Of a DNA stretch of 64,000 nucleotides, positions 44,665-52,764 are shown one piece after another; position 1 is the first letter of the stretch; each line of letters begins with the position of its first letter. The position numbers and the translations under genes are program-made. The notes beneath the pieces were generated by a model, which worked only from the letters and a program-made list of their open reading frames with translations, searched no databases and had not been told where the DNA came from. This DNA is from Phytohabitans flavus (GTDB taxonomy: Bacteria > Actinomycetota > Actinomycetes > Mycobacteriales > Micromonosporaceae): positions 248,001 to 312,000 of the forward strand of contig NZ_AP022870.1 in assembly GCF_011764545.1 (NCBI RefSeq). Direction: 5' to 3'.

Positions 44665-45666
44665 TCACGTCTCGCTGTCGAGGATCGACATACCGACCGC
44701 GTTGTACCGCGTTCCGGCCACCGCCTCCGCCGGTACCGCCGCCTCGATGCGGGCCAGCACCTCGGGCGCGAGCCTGACGTCCGTACTGCCGAGCGACTCA
44801 GCCAGCCGCTCCCGGGTACGCGCGCCGATCAGCGGCACGATGTCGTCGCCTCGGCTGAGCACCCAGGCGATGGCCACCTGCGCCACCGTCGCGTCCCGCT
44901 CCCGCGCGACCTCGCGGAGCGCGTCCACAAGCCGCAGGTTGGCGTCCAGGTTGTCGCCCTGGAAGCGCGGTGAGTGCCCGCGGAAGTCGGCCACGCTCAG
45001 CTCGCGGTCCGCCCGCCAGTGCCCGGAGAGCAGGCCGCGCGAGAGCACGCCGTAAGCGGTGACAGCGATCCCCAACTCCCGCGTGACCGGCAGGATCCGC
45101 TCCTCGATGCCGCGGGACATCAGCGAGTACTCGATCTGGAGGTCGGCGATCGGGTGTACCGCGGCCGCCCTGCGGATCGTCTCCGCGCCCACCTCGGAGA
45201 GGCCGACGTGGCGCACGTACCCCGCGTCGATCATCTCCTTGATCGCGCCGACCGTCTCCTCGATCGGGATGGCCGGGTTGAGCCGCGCTGGCCGGTAGAT
45301 GTCCACATAGTCGGTGCCGAGGCGGCGCAGCGTGTACGCCAGCCGGTCCTGCACCGCCGCGGCGCTCACGTCGGCGCCGACCGGCTGGAAGCCACCGCCC
45401 GGGCTCCGCATGCCGCCGAACTTCACGCTGATCACCACGTCCTCGCGCTTGCGGTCGCGCAGCGCGCGGGCGATCAGCATCTCGTTGGTGCCGGAGCCGT
45501 AGAAGTCCCCGGTGTCGATCAGGTTGATGCCCGCGTCCAGCGCCGCGTGGATGGTCGCGATGCTCTCGGCCTCGTCCGCCGGGCCGTAGAAGTCGGACAT
45601 GCCCATCGCGCCCAGCCCGAGCGCCGAGACGGTGGGGCCGGTACTGCCGAGCTGTCGTGCCTCCAT
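44665..45666 (-). CDS. Aldo/keto reductase
   Basis: A 333-residue TIM-barrel oxidoreductase. Catalytic Asp (LIDTGDFYGSG) and Tyr (GDFYG), Lys in VISVKFGGM; where the usual His of the tetrad would be, the sequence reads YVDIYRPARL, so this position is Arg. That change is common in the AKR11/13-like group. NADP-binding loop: PLIGARTRERLAESLG. ATG 45666 follows GGAGGATCGC. Divergent from an XRE-type regulator, with 116 bp between the start codons, an arrangement often seen for inducible reductases. Confidence 0.88.
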   Translation of the reverse strand: MEARQLGSTGPTVSALGLGAMGMSDFYGPADEAESIATIHAALDAGINLIDTGDFYGSGTNEMLIARALRDRKREDVVISVKFGGMRSPGGGFQPVGADVSAAAVQDRLAYTLRRLGTDYVDIYRPARLNPAIPIEETVGAIKEMIDAGYVRHVGLSEVGAETIRRAAAVHPIADLQIEYSLMSRGIEERILPVTRELGIAVTAYGVLSRGLLSGHWRADRELSVADFRGHSPRFQGDNLDANLRLVDALREVARERDATVAQVAIAWVLSRGDDIVPLIGARTRERLAESLGSTDVRLAPEVLARIEAAVPAEAVAGTRYNAVGMSILDSET

Positions 45667-45782
45667 GCGATCCTCCGATTTCTCGCTCACGCATCGATCC
45701 TGCGGCGATTACCCCAGATGTGGCAGGGCCAGGCTTACCAGGGACTGGCTCTCCCTGTTTCCCGCGTGGCTAGGGTTGAGAG

Positions 45783-46625
45783 GTGGATCGGGCGCAGCTC
45801 GCAGACTTCCTCCGGCGCCGCCGGGAGGCGCTCCTACCCCGCGACGTGGGCTTCGCGGCCGGTGTACGCCGCCGCACCCAGGGCCTGCGCCGCGAGGAGG
45901 TGGCGCTGCTCGCTGGCATGTCGACCGACTACTACAGCCGCCTCGAACAGCAGCGCGGCTCCCAGCCGTCCGAGCAGATGGTGGCCGCGATCGCCCGCGC
46001 GCTGCGGCTTCAGCCGGACGAGCGGGACCACCTGTACCTGCTCGCCGGCCACCAGGCCCCGGCCCGCCCCGGACCCTCCGCCGCGGTGCACGCCGCCACG
46101 CTGCGCATCCTCGACCGGCTGCACGACACGCCGGCCGTGGTGATCAGCAATGTCGGCGAGACGCTCGCGCAGAACCGCCTCGCGGTCGCGCTCCTCGGCG
46201 ACGCGTCCGGATACACCGGGCTGGCCCGCAGCTTCGTGTGGCGCTGGTTCGCCGACCCGGCCGCCCGCCTCATATACCCCGAGGCCGACCACGAGCGCCA
46301 CAGCCGCGTGCTCGTGTCCAACCTGCGCGCGGCGTACGTCCGGCGCGGCCAGGACCCGTTCGTGCAGGAGATCGTGACGAGCCTCGCCGCGGCGAGCCCG
46401 GAGTTCGTGGCGCTGTGGGAGCGGCACGAGGTCGCGGTGCGGCGGATGGACACCAAGCGGATCGTGCATCCCGAGCTCGGCGTCATCGAGCTTGACTGCC
46501 AAGGGTTCGTGGCGGAGAGCGAGACGCAGAAGCTGCTCGTGTACACGGCGGCGCCCGGCAGCCACGCCGCTGAGCAGCTTGAAACCCTTGCTCGAAGGGA
46601 AGGAATACTGACCTCCGGCATCTAG
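45783..46625 (+). CDS. XRE-type regulator with MmyB-like ligand-binding domain
   Basis: A 280-residue protein. HTH at residues 8-75: RRTQGLRREEVALLAGMSTD, YYSRLEQQRGSQPSEQM. The C-terminal MmyB-like PAS-type domain (about 100-265) includes FVWRWFADPAARLIYPEADH and LVSNLRAAYVRRGQDPFVQE; related proteins bind fatty acids. Starts at GTG 45783. It probably controls the divergent aldo/keto reductase and possibly the following flavin oxidoreductase operon. Confidence 0.9.
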   Translation: MDRAQLADFLRRRREALLPRDVGFAAGVRRRTQGLRREEVALLAGMSTDYYSRLEQQRGSQPSEQMVAAIARALRLQPDERDHLYLLAGHQAPARPGPSAAVHAATLRILDRLHDTPAVVISNVGETLAQNRLAVALLGDASGYTGLARSFVWRWFADPAARLIYPEADHERHSRVLVSNLRAAYVRRGQDPFVQEIVTSLAAASPEFVALWERHEVAVRRMDTKRIVHPELGVIELDCQGFVAESETQKLLVYTAAPGSHAAEQLETLARREGILTSGI

Positions 46626-46668
46626 TTCAAAGTTGAAAGAAAGCAGGACTAGAGGCAGGATAGGTGAC

Positions 46669-47769
46669 ATGCAGTTCGGGATCTTCTCCGTCGGCGACGT
46701 CACGCCGGACCCGACCAACGGCACCGTGCCGACGGAGCACGAGCGGATCAAGGCGATGGTGACGATCGCGCTCAAGGCCGAGGAGGTGGGCCTGGACGTC
46801 TTCGCGACCGGCGAGCACCACAACCCGCCCTTCGTCCCGTCGTCGCCGACCACGTTCCTCGGGTACATCGCCGCTCGCACCGAGCGGCTGATCCTCTCCA
46901 CGGCCACCACGCTCATCACCACCAACGACCCGGTGAAGATCGCCGAGGACTACGCGTACCTCCAGCACCTCGCCGACGGCCGCGTCGACCTCATGATGGG
47001 CCGCGGCAACACCGGTCCGGTGTACCCGTGGTTCGGCAAGGACATCCGCGACGGCATCGCGCTCGCGGTCGAGAACTACGCGCTGCTGCACCGCCTGTGG
47101 CGCGAGGACGTCGTCGACTGGGAGGGCAAGTTCCGGACGCCGCTCCAGTCGTTCACCGCGACGCCCCGCCCGCTCGACGGCGTGCCGCCCTTCGTGTGGC
47201 ACGGCTCGATCCGCAGCCCGCAGATCGCCGAGCAGGCCGCGTACTACGGCGACGGCTTCTTTCACAACAACATCTTCTGGCCGGTCGAGCACACCAAGCG
47301 CATGATCGAGCTGTACCGCCGGCGCTTCGAGCACTACGGCCACGGCACGGCCGACCAGGCGATCGTGGGCCTCGGCGGCCAGGTCTTCATGCGGCGCAAC
47401 TCGCAGGACGCGGTCCGCGAGTTCCGGCCTTACTTCGACAACGCCCCGGTGTACGGGCACGGCCCGTCGCTGGAGGAGTTCACCGAGCAGACCCCGTTGA
47501 CCGTCGGCAGCCCGCAGCAGGTGATCGACCGGACGCTCACGTTCCGCGAGCACTTCGGCGACTACCAGCGGCAGCTGTTCCTGCTGGACCACGCCGGCCT
47601 GCCGCTCAAGACCGTGCTGGAGCAGATGGACATGCTGGGCGAAGAGGTCGTGCCGGTGCTGCGGCGCGAGATGGACGCGCTGCGCCCCGCGCACGTGCCG
47701 GACGCGCCGACGCACGAGTCCCTCAAGGCGGCCCGCGCCGCCTCGGCCGCCGCAGAGGTGGAGGCATGA
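46669..47769 (+). CDS. LLM-class flavin-dependent oxidoreductase (luciferase-like monooxygenase)
   Basis: A 366-residue TIM-barrel flavoprotein. MQFGIFSVGDVT, FATGEHHNPPF, TATTLITTNDPVKIAEDYAY, DLMMGRGNTGPVYPWFGKDI and a late LPLKTVLEQMDMLGEEVVPV define the CE1758-type subgroup. It uses reduced FMN and oxygen to oxidise an unknown substrate; the FMNH2 supplier is encoded by the overlapping next gene. Start ATG 46669 follows AGGCAGGATAGG. Confidence 0.9.
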   Translation: MQFGIFSVGDVTPDPTNGTVPTEHERIKAMVTIALKAEEVGLDVFATGEHHNPPFVPSSPTTFLGYIAARTERLILSTATTLITTNDPVKIAEDYAYLQHLADGRVDLMMGRGNTGPVYPWFGKDIRDGIALAVENYALLHRLWREDVVDWEGKFRTPLQSFTATPRPLDGVPPFVWHGSIRSPQIAEQAAYYGDGFFHNNIFWPVEHTKRMIELYRRRFEHYGHGTADQAIVGLGGQVFMRRNSQDAVREFRPYFDNAPVYGHGPSLEEFTEQTPLTVGSPQQVIDRTLTFREHFGDYQRQLFLLDHAGLPLKTVLEQMDMLGEEVVPVLRREMDALRPAHVPDAPTHESLKAARAASAAAEVEA

Positions 47770-48371
47770 CCCGGCGTTCCCTCGTCGTGGTCTCCGCGGG
47801 CCTGAGCCAGCCGTCCTCGACGCGGCTGCTCGCCGACCAGCTGGCGGCGGCCACCCGCCGCCGGCTGGACGCGGACGCCGAGCCGGTCGACCTGCGCGAC
47901 CACGCGCACGACCTGACCAACCACCTGCTGACCGGCTTCCCCGCACCGGGGCTGGAGCGGGTCCTCGACGCGGTCGCCCACGCGGACGGCCTGATCGCGG
48001 TCACGCCCATCTTCAACGCGTCGTACAGCGGCCTGTTCAAGTCCTTTGTGGACGTCCTGCCCAAAGAGTCGCTCGTGGACAAGCCGGTGCTCATCGCGGC
48101 GACGGGTGGCACCGCACGCCACTCGCTGGCGCTGGAGCACGCGATGCGCCCGCTATTCGCCCACCTGCGCGCGGTGGTCGTACCGACGGCGGTCTTCGCC
48201 GCGCCGGAGGACTGGGGCGGCGGCGCCACTGCGCAGGGCTCCCTGGCAGCCCGCATCGAGCGCGCCGCCGCGGAGTTCGCGGTGGAGATCGAGCGACGCG
48301 AGCCGCCGGTGGTGGTCGACCCGTTCAACGAGCCGACCCCGTTCTCCGAGCTGCTCGGCGGTTCGTCCTAG
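47766..48371 (+). CDS. NADPH-dependent FMN reductase (CE1758 type)
   Basis: A 201-residue flavodoxin-like protein: LVVVSAGLSQPSSTRLLADQ, the FMN phosphate loop, and VTPIFNASYSGLFKSFVDVL with the substrate-facing segment; LIAATGGTARHSLALEHAM follows. It supplies reduced flavin to the LLM enzyme, whose stop codon overlaps its ATG (ATGA). Together they form a two-component monooxygenase. Confidence 0.9.
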   Translation: MTRRSLVVVSAGLSQPSSTRLLADQLAAATRRRLDADAEPVDLRDHAHDLTNHLLTGFPAPGLERVLDAVAHADGLIAVTPIFNASYSGLFKSFVDVLPKESLVDKPVLIAATGGTARHSLALEHAMRPLFAHLRAVVVPTAVFAAPEDWGGGATAQGSLAARIERAAAEFAVEIERREPPVVVDPFNEPTPFSELLGGSS

Positions 48372-48407
48372 GAGGCGGCGGCACGAAATGTGAAACCGGA
48401 ATGATAA

Positions 48408-48435
48408 AGCCCGCCGCAATGTGCTCCGACGGGCT
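48408..48435. terminator. Terminator-like hairpin between convergent genes
   Basis: AGCCCGCCG pairs with CGACGGGCT (one mismatch) around a 10-base loop, 37 bp after the FMN reductase and 45 bp from the end of the DUF397 gene. Confidence 0.55.
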
Positions 48436-48479
48436 GTAATGCGTGTTGCTATTCAGTTATACAGTCACCAAGGTAGCAA

Positions 48480-48713
48480 TTACGACTGGGCTTCGCCGAC
48501 TGTTCGATCGAAGATACCTGAACGCGTGGCGTGGATGAAGTCTTGGAAGCACTGCTGGCTTACTGTCAGGACGGGGCCACCAGGTTCGGCCTTTGAATCC
48601 CGTATTCCGACATAGCTGTCTGACAGCACGGCTACCTCTACGCAGTTGCTTTCTCCAGCGCCGGACCGGCGGCTCTTTTTCCATACCGTCGACGGCACGT
48701 GGTCGTTAGCCAT
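48480..48713 (-). CDS. DUF397 domain protein
   Basis: A 77-residue protein: VWKKSRRSGAGESNCVEVAV, GIRDSKAEPGGPVLTVSQQC, FQDFIHATRSGIFD. This is the classic DUF397 fold that accompanies XRE/DUF5753 regulators in actinomycetes. In Streptomyces such pairs (for example BldB-like/WhiJ-associated and Scr1/Scr2) affect development or behave as toxin-antitoxin-like modules. It is divergent from its likely partner at 49024. Confidence 0.9.
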   Translation of the reverse strand: MANDHVPSTVWKKSRRSGAGESNCVEVAVLSDSYVGIRDSKAEPGGPVLTVSQQCFQDFIHATRSGIFDRTVGEAQS

Positions 48714-49023
48714 GCTAACGTTTTCTCCCCAACCCTAAAGAGTACCTGCCATTGGCCCGCTGCAAGGATCTGCAAACGGGCTTGGATGGTCGCGTCTGGA
48801 CCTAGTACGCGCGGACGGAAGGCTACACCATGCGGCGGCCACACAGGGGGCACTTGGGTTTATCCAGGTGAGTCCCGTGTGTCGCGCCCCTGTCGGGGCT
48901 GGGGTCGAAGGTAGCAGGGCGCGGCATTCAGATAGTGACTGTCTCATCGCTGGCCGTCATACTGCAAGTAGCGGTGACGTAATGATCGCTCCCGGCGATC
49001 ATCGGCGAGGGGAACTCCCGGAC
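48714..49023. promoter_or_regulatory. Divergent control region between DUF397 and XRE genes
   Basis: This 310-bp spacer is noticeably less GC-rich than its surroundings and has no coding frame with family features. It contains the palindrome GCCCCTGTCGGGGC (about 48887-48900) and must hold both promoters. No firm -35/-10 pair was assigned. Confidence 0.5.
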
Positions 49024-49887
49024 ATGACTGAGCCTCTTGATCCCTCTATCTGCCGCCTGCGCCTCAGGCGTGCCTTGCGGGAGGCGCGTATTGTGAAGGG
49101 TTTCAGCCAGAAGGATGTCGCCGAGGCCCAAGATTGGTCAGTGTCAAAGCTATTAAGGATCGAGGGCGGGGCCGTCGGGGTGTCCACCACCGATTTGCGC
49201 GCGTTGCTTGACATGTACCAGCTGCGGGATCCGGAGCTTGTCGGCCAGCTGACACTATGGGCCCAGGCGGCTCGCCGATCGCCGTTGTCTGTCTACCGCG
49301 ACGTGCTGAGTGCGGAGTTCCTCACGTACCTCAACTACGAGGGCTCGGCGGCTGTTGTGCGGCAGTGGGAGCCGCTTCTGGTGCCGGGCCTGCTACAGAC
49401 CGAGAGCTACGCCAGAGCGATCATTCATGCCTTCGCGCCCGAGGGGAGATCAGAGCGGATCATCGAACGGCAGATCGAGGCGCGGATGAGCCGGCAGGAA
49501 GTCCTTCGCCAGCCGGGCGCTCCCGAGATGTTCTTCATCTTGGACGAGTCGGTGCTGCGCCGGCGGGTCGGCGGTGGCGTCACGATGATCCAGCAGCTGG
49601 AGCACCTACGCGAGCAGGCGGAACGACCGCACATCTCGATCCAGATCCTGCCCTTCGCGATGGGCGCGCACCGAAACATGCGGACGCCGTTCGTGATTCT
49701 CGAATTCAAGGAGGCAAACGTCGAAGATCTCCTGTTCCTGGAGAATCCGCGCGGTGACCTCCTCGACCGCGACGACGGTGAGGAGCTGGCCGTATACCTC
49801 GCGAGCTTCTGGGACCTGGAGAGCCGGGCACTCGCCGCCGCCGAGATGGTGGCCACGATCGACGCCGTCATCCGGGATCTCGCCTGA
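49024..49887 (+). CDS. XRE-type regulator with DUF5753 domain
   Basis: A 287-residue protein. HTH: LRREALREARIVKGFS-type start (ALREARIVKGFSQKDVAEAQ), DWSVSKLLRIEGGAVGVSTT. DUF5753 from about residue 95: VRQWEPLLVPGLLQTESYAR, EARMSRQEVLRQPGAPEMFF, ISIQILPFAMGAHRNMRTPF and DLLFLENPRGDLLDRD. Works with the DUF397 partner. Start ATG 49024 has only a distant GAGGGG; an upstream start cannot be excluded. Codon use is less extreme than in its neighbours, suggesting an accessory origin. Confidence 0.88.
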   Translation: MTEPLDPSICRLRLRRALREARIVKGFSQKDVAEAQDWSVSKLLRIEGGAVGVSTTDLRALLDMYQLRDPELVGQLTLWAQAARRSPLSVYRDVLSAEFLTYLNYEGSAAVVRQWEPLLVPGLLQTESYARAIIHAFAPEGRSERIIERQIEARMSRQEVLRQPGAPEMFFILDESVLRRRVGGGVTMIQQLEHLREQAERPHISIQILPFAMGAHRNMRTPFVILEFKEANVEDLLFLENPRGDLLDRDDGEELAVYLASFWDLESRALAAAEMVATIDAVIRDLA

Positions 49888-49982
49888 GCTGTCCCGCGTG
49901 GGCGCCGCACGAGTTGACAAAAAGATCGATGCGAGGCCGCCAAAGCGCGACCTCGCATTGATCGATTGTGGCGGTCCCGTGC

Positions 49983-50201
49983 TCACGCGTGGATCGGATA
50001 GAAGGCTCTGGCCGGCCGGAGCAGTGCCACCGGTGCTCCGATTATCGAGATCACTATTGGCGCCTCCCAGCCGAGGAGGGCCAGTGTGATCGCCTGCACG
50101 ACAACCACGATCACGATGACGGTCGACGAGTGTCGCGGCTGTCGGTGGGGGACGGGGGTGATCGAGTTTGTGTGCCGTCTCGGTGGAAACCTCATTGTCA
50201 T
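49983..50201 (-). CDS. Small membrane protein (72 aa), hypothetical
   Basis: Starts MTMRFPPRRHTNSITPVPHR after AGAGGG and contains a hydrophobic hairpin (STVIVIVVVVQAITLALLG, then IVISIIGAPVALL) with a basic N-terminus. The amino-acid pattern is that of a real small membrane protein. No family recognised. It lies alone in an 800-bp spacer (49888-50691) that otherwise holds a terminator and unrecognised sequence of lower GC content. Confidence 0.45.
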   Translation of the reverse strand: MTMRFPPRRHTNSITPVPHRQPRHSSTVIVIVVVVQAITLALLGWEAPIVISIIGAPVALLRPARAFYPIHA

Positions 50202-50376
50202 TGTGGCACCCTCTTTCTGCCTGAAGCCCGTTCCTCGGAGCAGGCTCTGCCGCGCGGGAGCGTTTGCCGCCGCTTTCCCCACCACGACAAGCCTGCTTTG
50301 AGATTACGTGCTGTAAGGGGCCCGAAATCATGTGGTGACGGCAGGTGCTAATTGGTGCCGAGCGCCCAAATAGCAT

Positions 50377-50406
50377 GAAAGCCCTCTGCGGCAACAGAGG
50401 GCTTTC
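50377..50406. terminator. Strong terminator hairpin in a gene-poor spacer
   Basis: GAAAGCCCTCTG and its exact complement CAGAGGGCTTTC with a CGGCAA loop. No gene ends nearby on the plus strand (the closest ends at 49887), which hints at a short transcript before it. No tRNA or other known RNA was recognised between 50290 and 50376. Confidence 0.75.
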
Positions 50407-50691
50407 GTGGCGCTTCCGGGGTCAAGCGTCTGGGCTGCAGGCCGTGCCGTGGAAGCAATGCCGATCCGAGGAGAACAGCACATCTAGTATGGCGCTGACA
50501 TCGGCGGAATGGAAGTGCCGACCAGCCATGTGGCAGATCGCGAGACGGAGGGTTGGTCGTTGCTGTCTGTGAGCGTCGAGAAGCCGACGTTCAGACGTAC
50601 GATAGCTCAGCGCCCGATGGCAGGTTGGGATTTCCATAAATTGGCTTCCCATGCCAATGGCGTTGCGTGAAATGGTAACCGGATAGGAGGG

Positions 50692-51447
50692 CTAGTCGAC
50701 GGGCTCGCCGTCCACGTACACGGTGACGCCGGGCTTGCCGGTCCAGAAGGAGAGCAGGCCGCTGATCTTCTGGCTCTCCGGCAGCGGCGTGCGGTACGTC
50801 CACACGACGTCGTCGCGGACCGAGTCTCCGGAGCGGACGGACCAGTACGTGGCCTTGCCCTTGTACGGGCAGTGCGACTCGGTGGCGCTGGGCTGGAGCA
50901 GGTCGAGCCGCACGTCGGTCATCGGGAGGTAGTAGCGCGGCGGGAGGCCGGTCTCGAAAAGGACGTGCGGGTGGGTGGACTCGGCCACCGTCACGCCGTC
51001 GACCTCCACGCGTACGTGCCGGGAGCTGGCGAGGATGTCGACGCGCGTGTACGGGCTGCGGACGTGCACGTACACCGGCTCGTCCTCCTCCAGCCATTCG
51101 TCCATCGCGTCCCAGTCGAAGCGGACCAGGCCGCGCAGCTCCTCGATCGGGGAGTCTTCGTGGCGGACGGCGGCGTCGACGGCCTCGCGGTCGCCCACGC
51201 GCACGGTGTAGAGCTGCCCGTCGCCGCGGCTGGGGGAGTGCTTGATGCCGCCGGTGGGCACCAGCACGCCGGCGCGCACGTCCGCCAGCGGCAGGTAGTA
51301 GGTGGGGTAGTGGGGGCTCTCCCACACATACGCCGGCTTGGTCGTGTCGGCGATCACCTGACCGTTGAAGACCACGCGGACCCGCTTGGCGCCCTGCTCC
51401 ACGCGTACCCGGCCGCGGGCCGCGGTGGAAGCCGTAGAAGAAGTCAT
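50692..51447 (-). CDS. Protein with two DUF427 domains
   Basis: A 251-residue soluble protein made of a tandem duplication. The first unit has VRVVFNGQVIADTTKPAYVW and PTYYLPLADVRAGVL; the second has VRVEVDGVTVAESTHPHVLF and PRYYLPMTDVRLDLLQPSAT, ending HCPYKGKATYWSVRSGD. DUF427 proteins have a small beta-barrel and unknown function. ATG 51447 is natural. Divergent from a MazF-like gene, with 40 bp between them. Confidence 0.88.
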   Translation of the reverse strand: MTSSTASTAARGRVRVEQGAKRVRVVFNGQVIADTTKPAYVWESPHYPTYYLPLADVRAGVLVPTGGIKHSPSRGDGQLYTVRVGDREAVDAAVRHEDSPIEELRGLVRFDWDAMDEWLEEDEPVYVHVRSPYTRVDILASSRHVRVEVDGVTVAESTHPHVLFETGLPPRYYLPMTDVRLDLLQPSATESHCPYKGKATYWSVRSGDSVRDDVVWTYRTPLPESQKISGLLSFWTGKPGVTVYVDGEPVD

Positions 51448-51487
51448 GTTGTGAACCAACGGACCCGGTCGAGATCGAATTCCGGAT

Positions 51488-51940
51488 ATGGTGCTCGCCG
51501 TGAGCAAGCTCCTGAAGAGCGTCGCGGCCAAGCTGCGCCGGCGCGCGCGGCGGCCGGCGGGCGTCACCACTGTCGGACGCAGGCTGGTGTACGCGCCCAA
51601 TTTGGACGGTGACGCCGACCCGGGCGAGATCGTGTGGACCTGGGTGGCGTACGAGGACGACCCGCGGCAGGGCAAGGACCGCCCCGTGCTGGTCGTCGGG
51701 CGGGACGGGCGCACGGTGATGGGCCTGATGCTCTCCAGCAACGGCGACCGGGACGGGCAGCGCCACTGGTACGCGCTCGGCCCCGGCGCCTGGGACCGCG
51801 AGCACCGCCCGAGCTGGGTGCGGCTCGACCGGGTGCTCACTATGGACGAAGACGGCATCCGCCGCGAGGGGGCGGTGCTCGACCGGGTGCGTTTCGAGGC
51901 GGTAGCGCAGGAGCTCCGCACCGGCTACGGATGGGCGTGA
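51488..51940 (+). CDS. PemK/MazF-like protein without an adjacent antitoxin
   Basis: A 150-residue protein with a basic N-terminal extension, then a MazF-like barrel: GEIVWTWVAYEDDPRQGKDR, PVLVVGRDGRTVMGLMLSSN and a C-terminal VRLDRVLTMDEDGI. MazF enzymes cleave mRNA at specific sites. No small antitoxin gene lies beside it, and the first strand reads VWTWV where toxins have VWWVD-type sequences, so it may be a non-toxic relative. GTG 51500 is an alternative start. Confidence 0.75.
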   Translation: MVLAVSKLLKSVAAKLRRRARRPAGVTTVGRRLVYAPNLDGDADPGEIVWTWVAYEDDPRQGKDRPVLVVGRDGRTVMGLMLSSNGDRDGQRHWYALGPGAWDREHRPSWVRLDRVLTMDEDGIRREGAVLDRVRFEAVAQELRTGYGWA

Positions 51941-51942
51941 CG

Positions 51943-52764
51943 ATGACGCGGGAAATACCAGAGCGGACGCCGTTCGCGACGATCGACGACATGCCGCCGC
52001 CCATGCGCGCGATGATTTTCGCGGCCCTGGATCGGATGGCCGCCGACCCGCAGATGCGGCGGGTGCGCGCGGTCGCCCAGCGGGCGCTCGACCCGCGGCC
52101 GGGCCAGCGGGTGCTGGACGCCGGGTGCGGCCTTGGCGAGGTGGCGCGCGACCTCGCGGCCGCGGTGGCACCGGGTGGGGAGGCCGTGGGGGTTGACGCG
52201 TCCGCCGTCGCGATCGCCACCGCTACCGAACGCGCCGGCGACGTCCCGGTCACCTACGCCGTCGGCGACCTGCTGTCCCTGGACTTTCAGGACCAGACCT
52301 TCGACGGTGTACGGGCGGAGCGCGTCCTCCAGCACATCGGCGAACCGGACGCCGCGGTCGCCGAGCTCGTGCGGGTGACCCGCTCGGGTGGGCGGGTGTG
52401 CCTGGTCGACACCGACTGGCTCTCGCTCGCCAGCGACGGGCTGCCGGAGGACCTGGTCTCGCGGATGTGGCGGGAGGCGACGGGGGCTCGCCAGCACAAC
52501 CCCACGATGGGGCGTACTCTCCGCCGCCGCCTGGTCCGCGCCGGGCTGGTGGACGTGGTGTGCGAGCCGGTACCGCTCTGGTTCACCGACCCGGACGAGG
52601 CGAGCACGGTGATCCCGCTCTTCAACCGGAGCATCCCGCGCGAAGCCGGCTTCGTCCCGGACGAGCTGTGGGACCCGTGGTGGGCCGCGGTGGACCAGGC
52701 GACCGCGGCGGGCGAGCTGCTCGCGTTCGTGACTATCTGGGTGGCTGCTGGCGTCCGCCCGTAG
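51943..52764 (+). CDS. Class I SAM-dependent methyltransferase
   Basis: A 273-residue enzyme: VLDAGCGLGEVARDLA (motif I), VGVDASAVAIATA, GDLLSLDFQDQTFDGVRAER, LQHIGEPDAAVAELVRVTRS and GRVCLVDTDW. This is typical of small-molecule methyltransferases of the menaquinone/arsenite-like branch. The ATG follows the MazF-like stop by 2 bp, so the two are co-transcribed; a start at 51931 overlapping that stop is possible. Overlaps the convergent serpin gene by 32 bp. Confidence 0.87.
   Translation: MTREIPERTPFATIDDMPPPMRAMIFAALDRMAADPQMRRVRAVAQRALDPRPGQRVLDAGCGLGEVARDLAAAVAPGGEAVGVDASAVAIATATERAGDVPVTYAVGDLLSLDFQDQTFDGVRAERVLQHIGEPDAAVAELVRVTRSGGRVCLVDTDWLSLASDGLPEDLVSRMWREATGARQHNPTMGRTLRRRLVRAGLVDVVCEPVPLWFTDPDEASTVIPLFNRSIPREAGFVPDELWDPWWAAVDQATAAGELLAFVTIWVAAGVRP

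Noticed and set aside
50509..50670. Plus-strand frame of 53 codons starting MEVPTSHVADRE
   Set aside because: No family features and only a weak ribosome site. It lies antisense to the very end region of the DUF427 transcript; kept only as a possibility.
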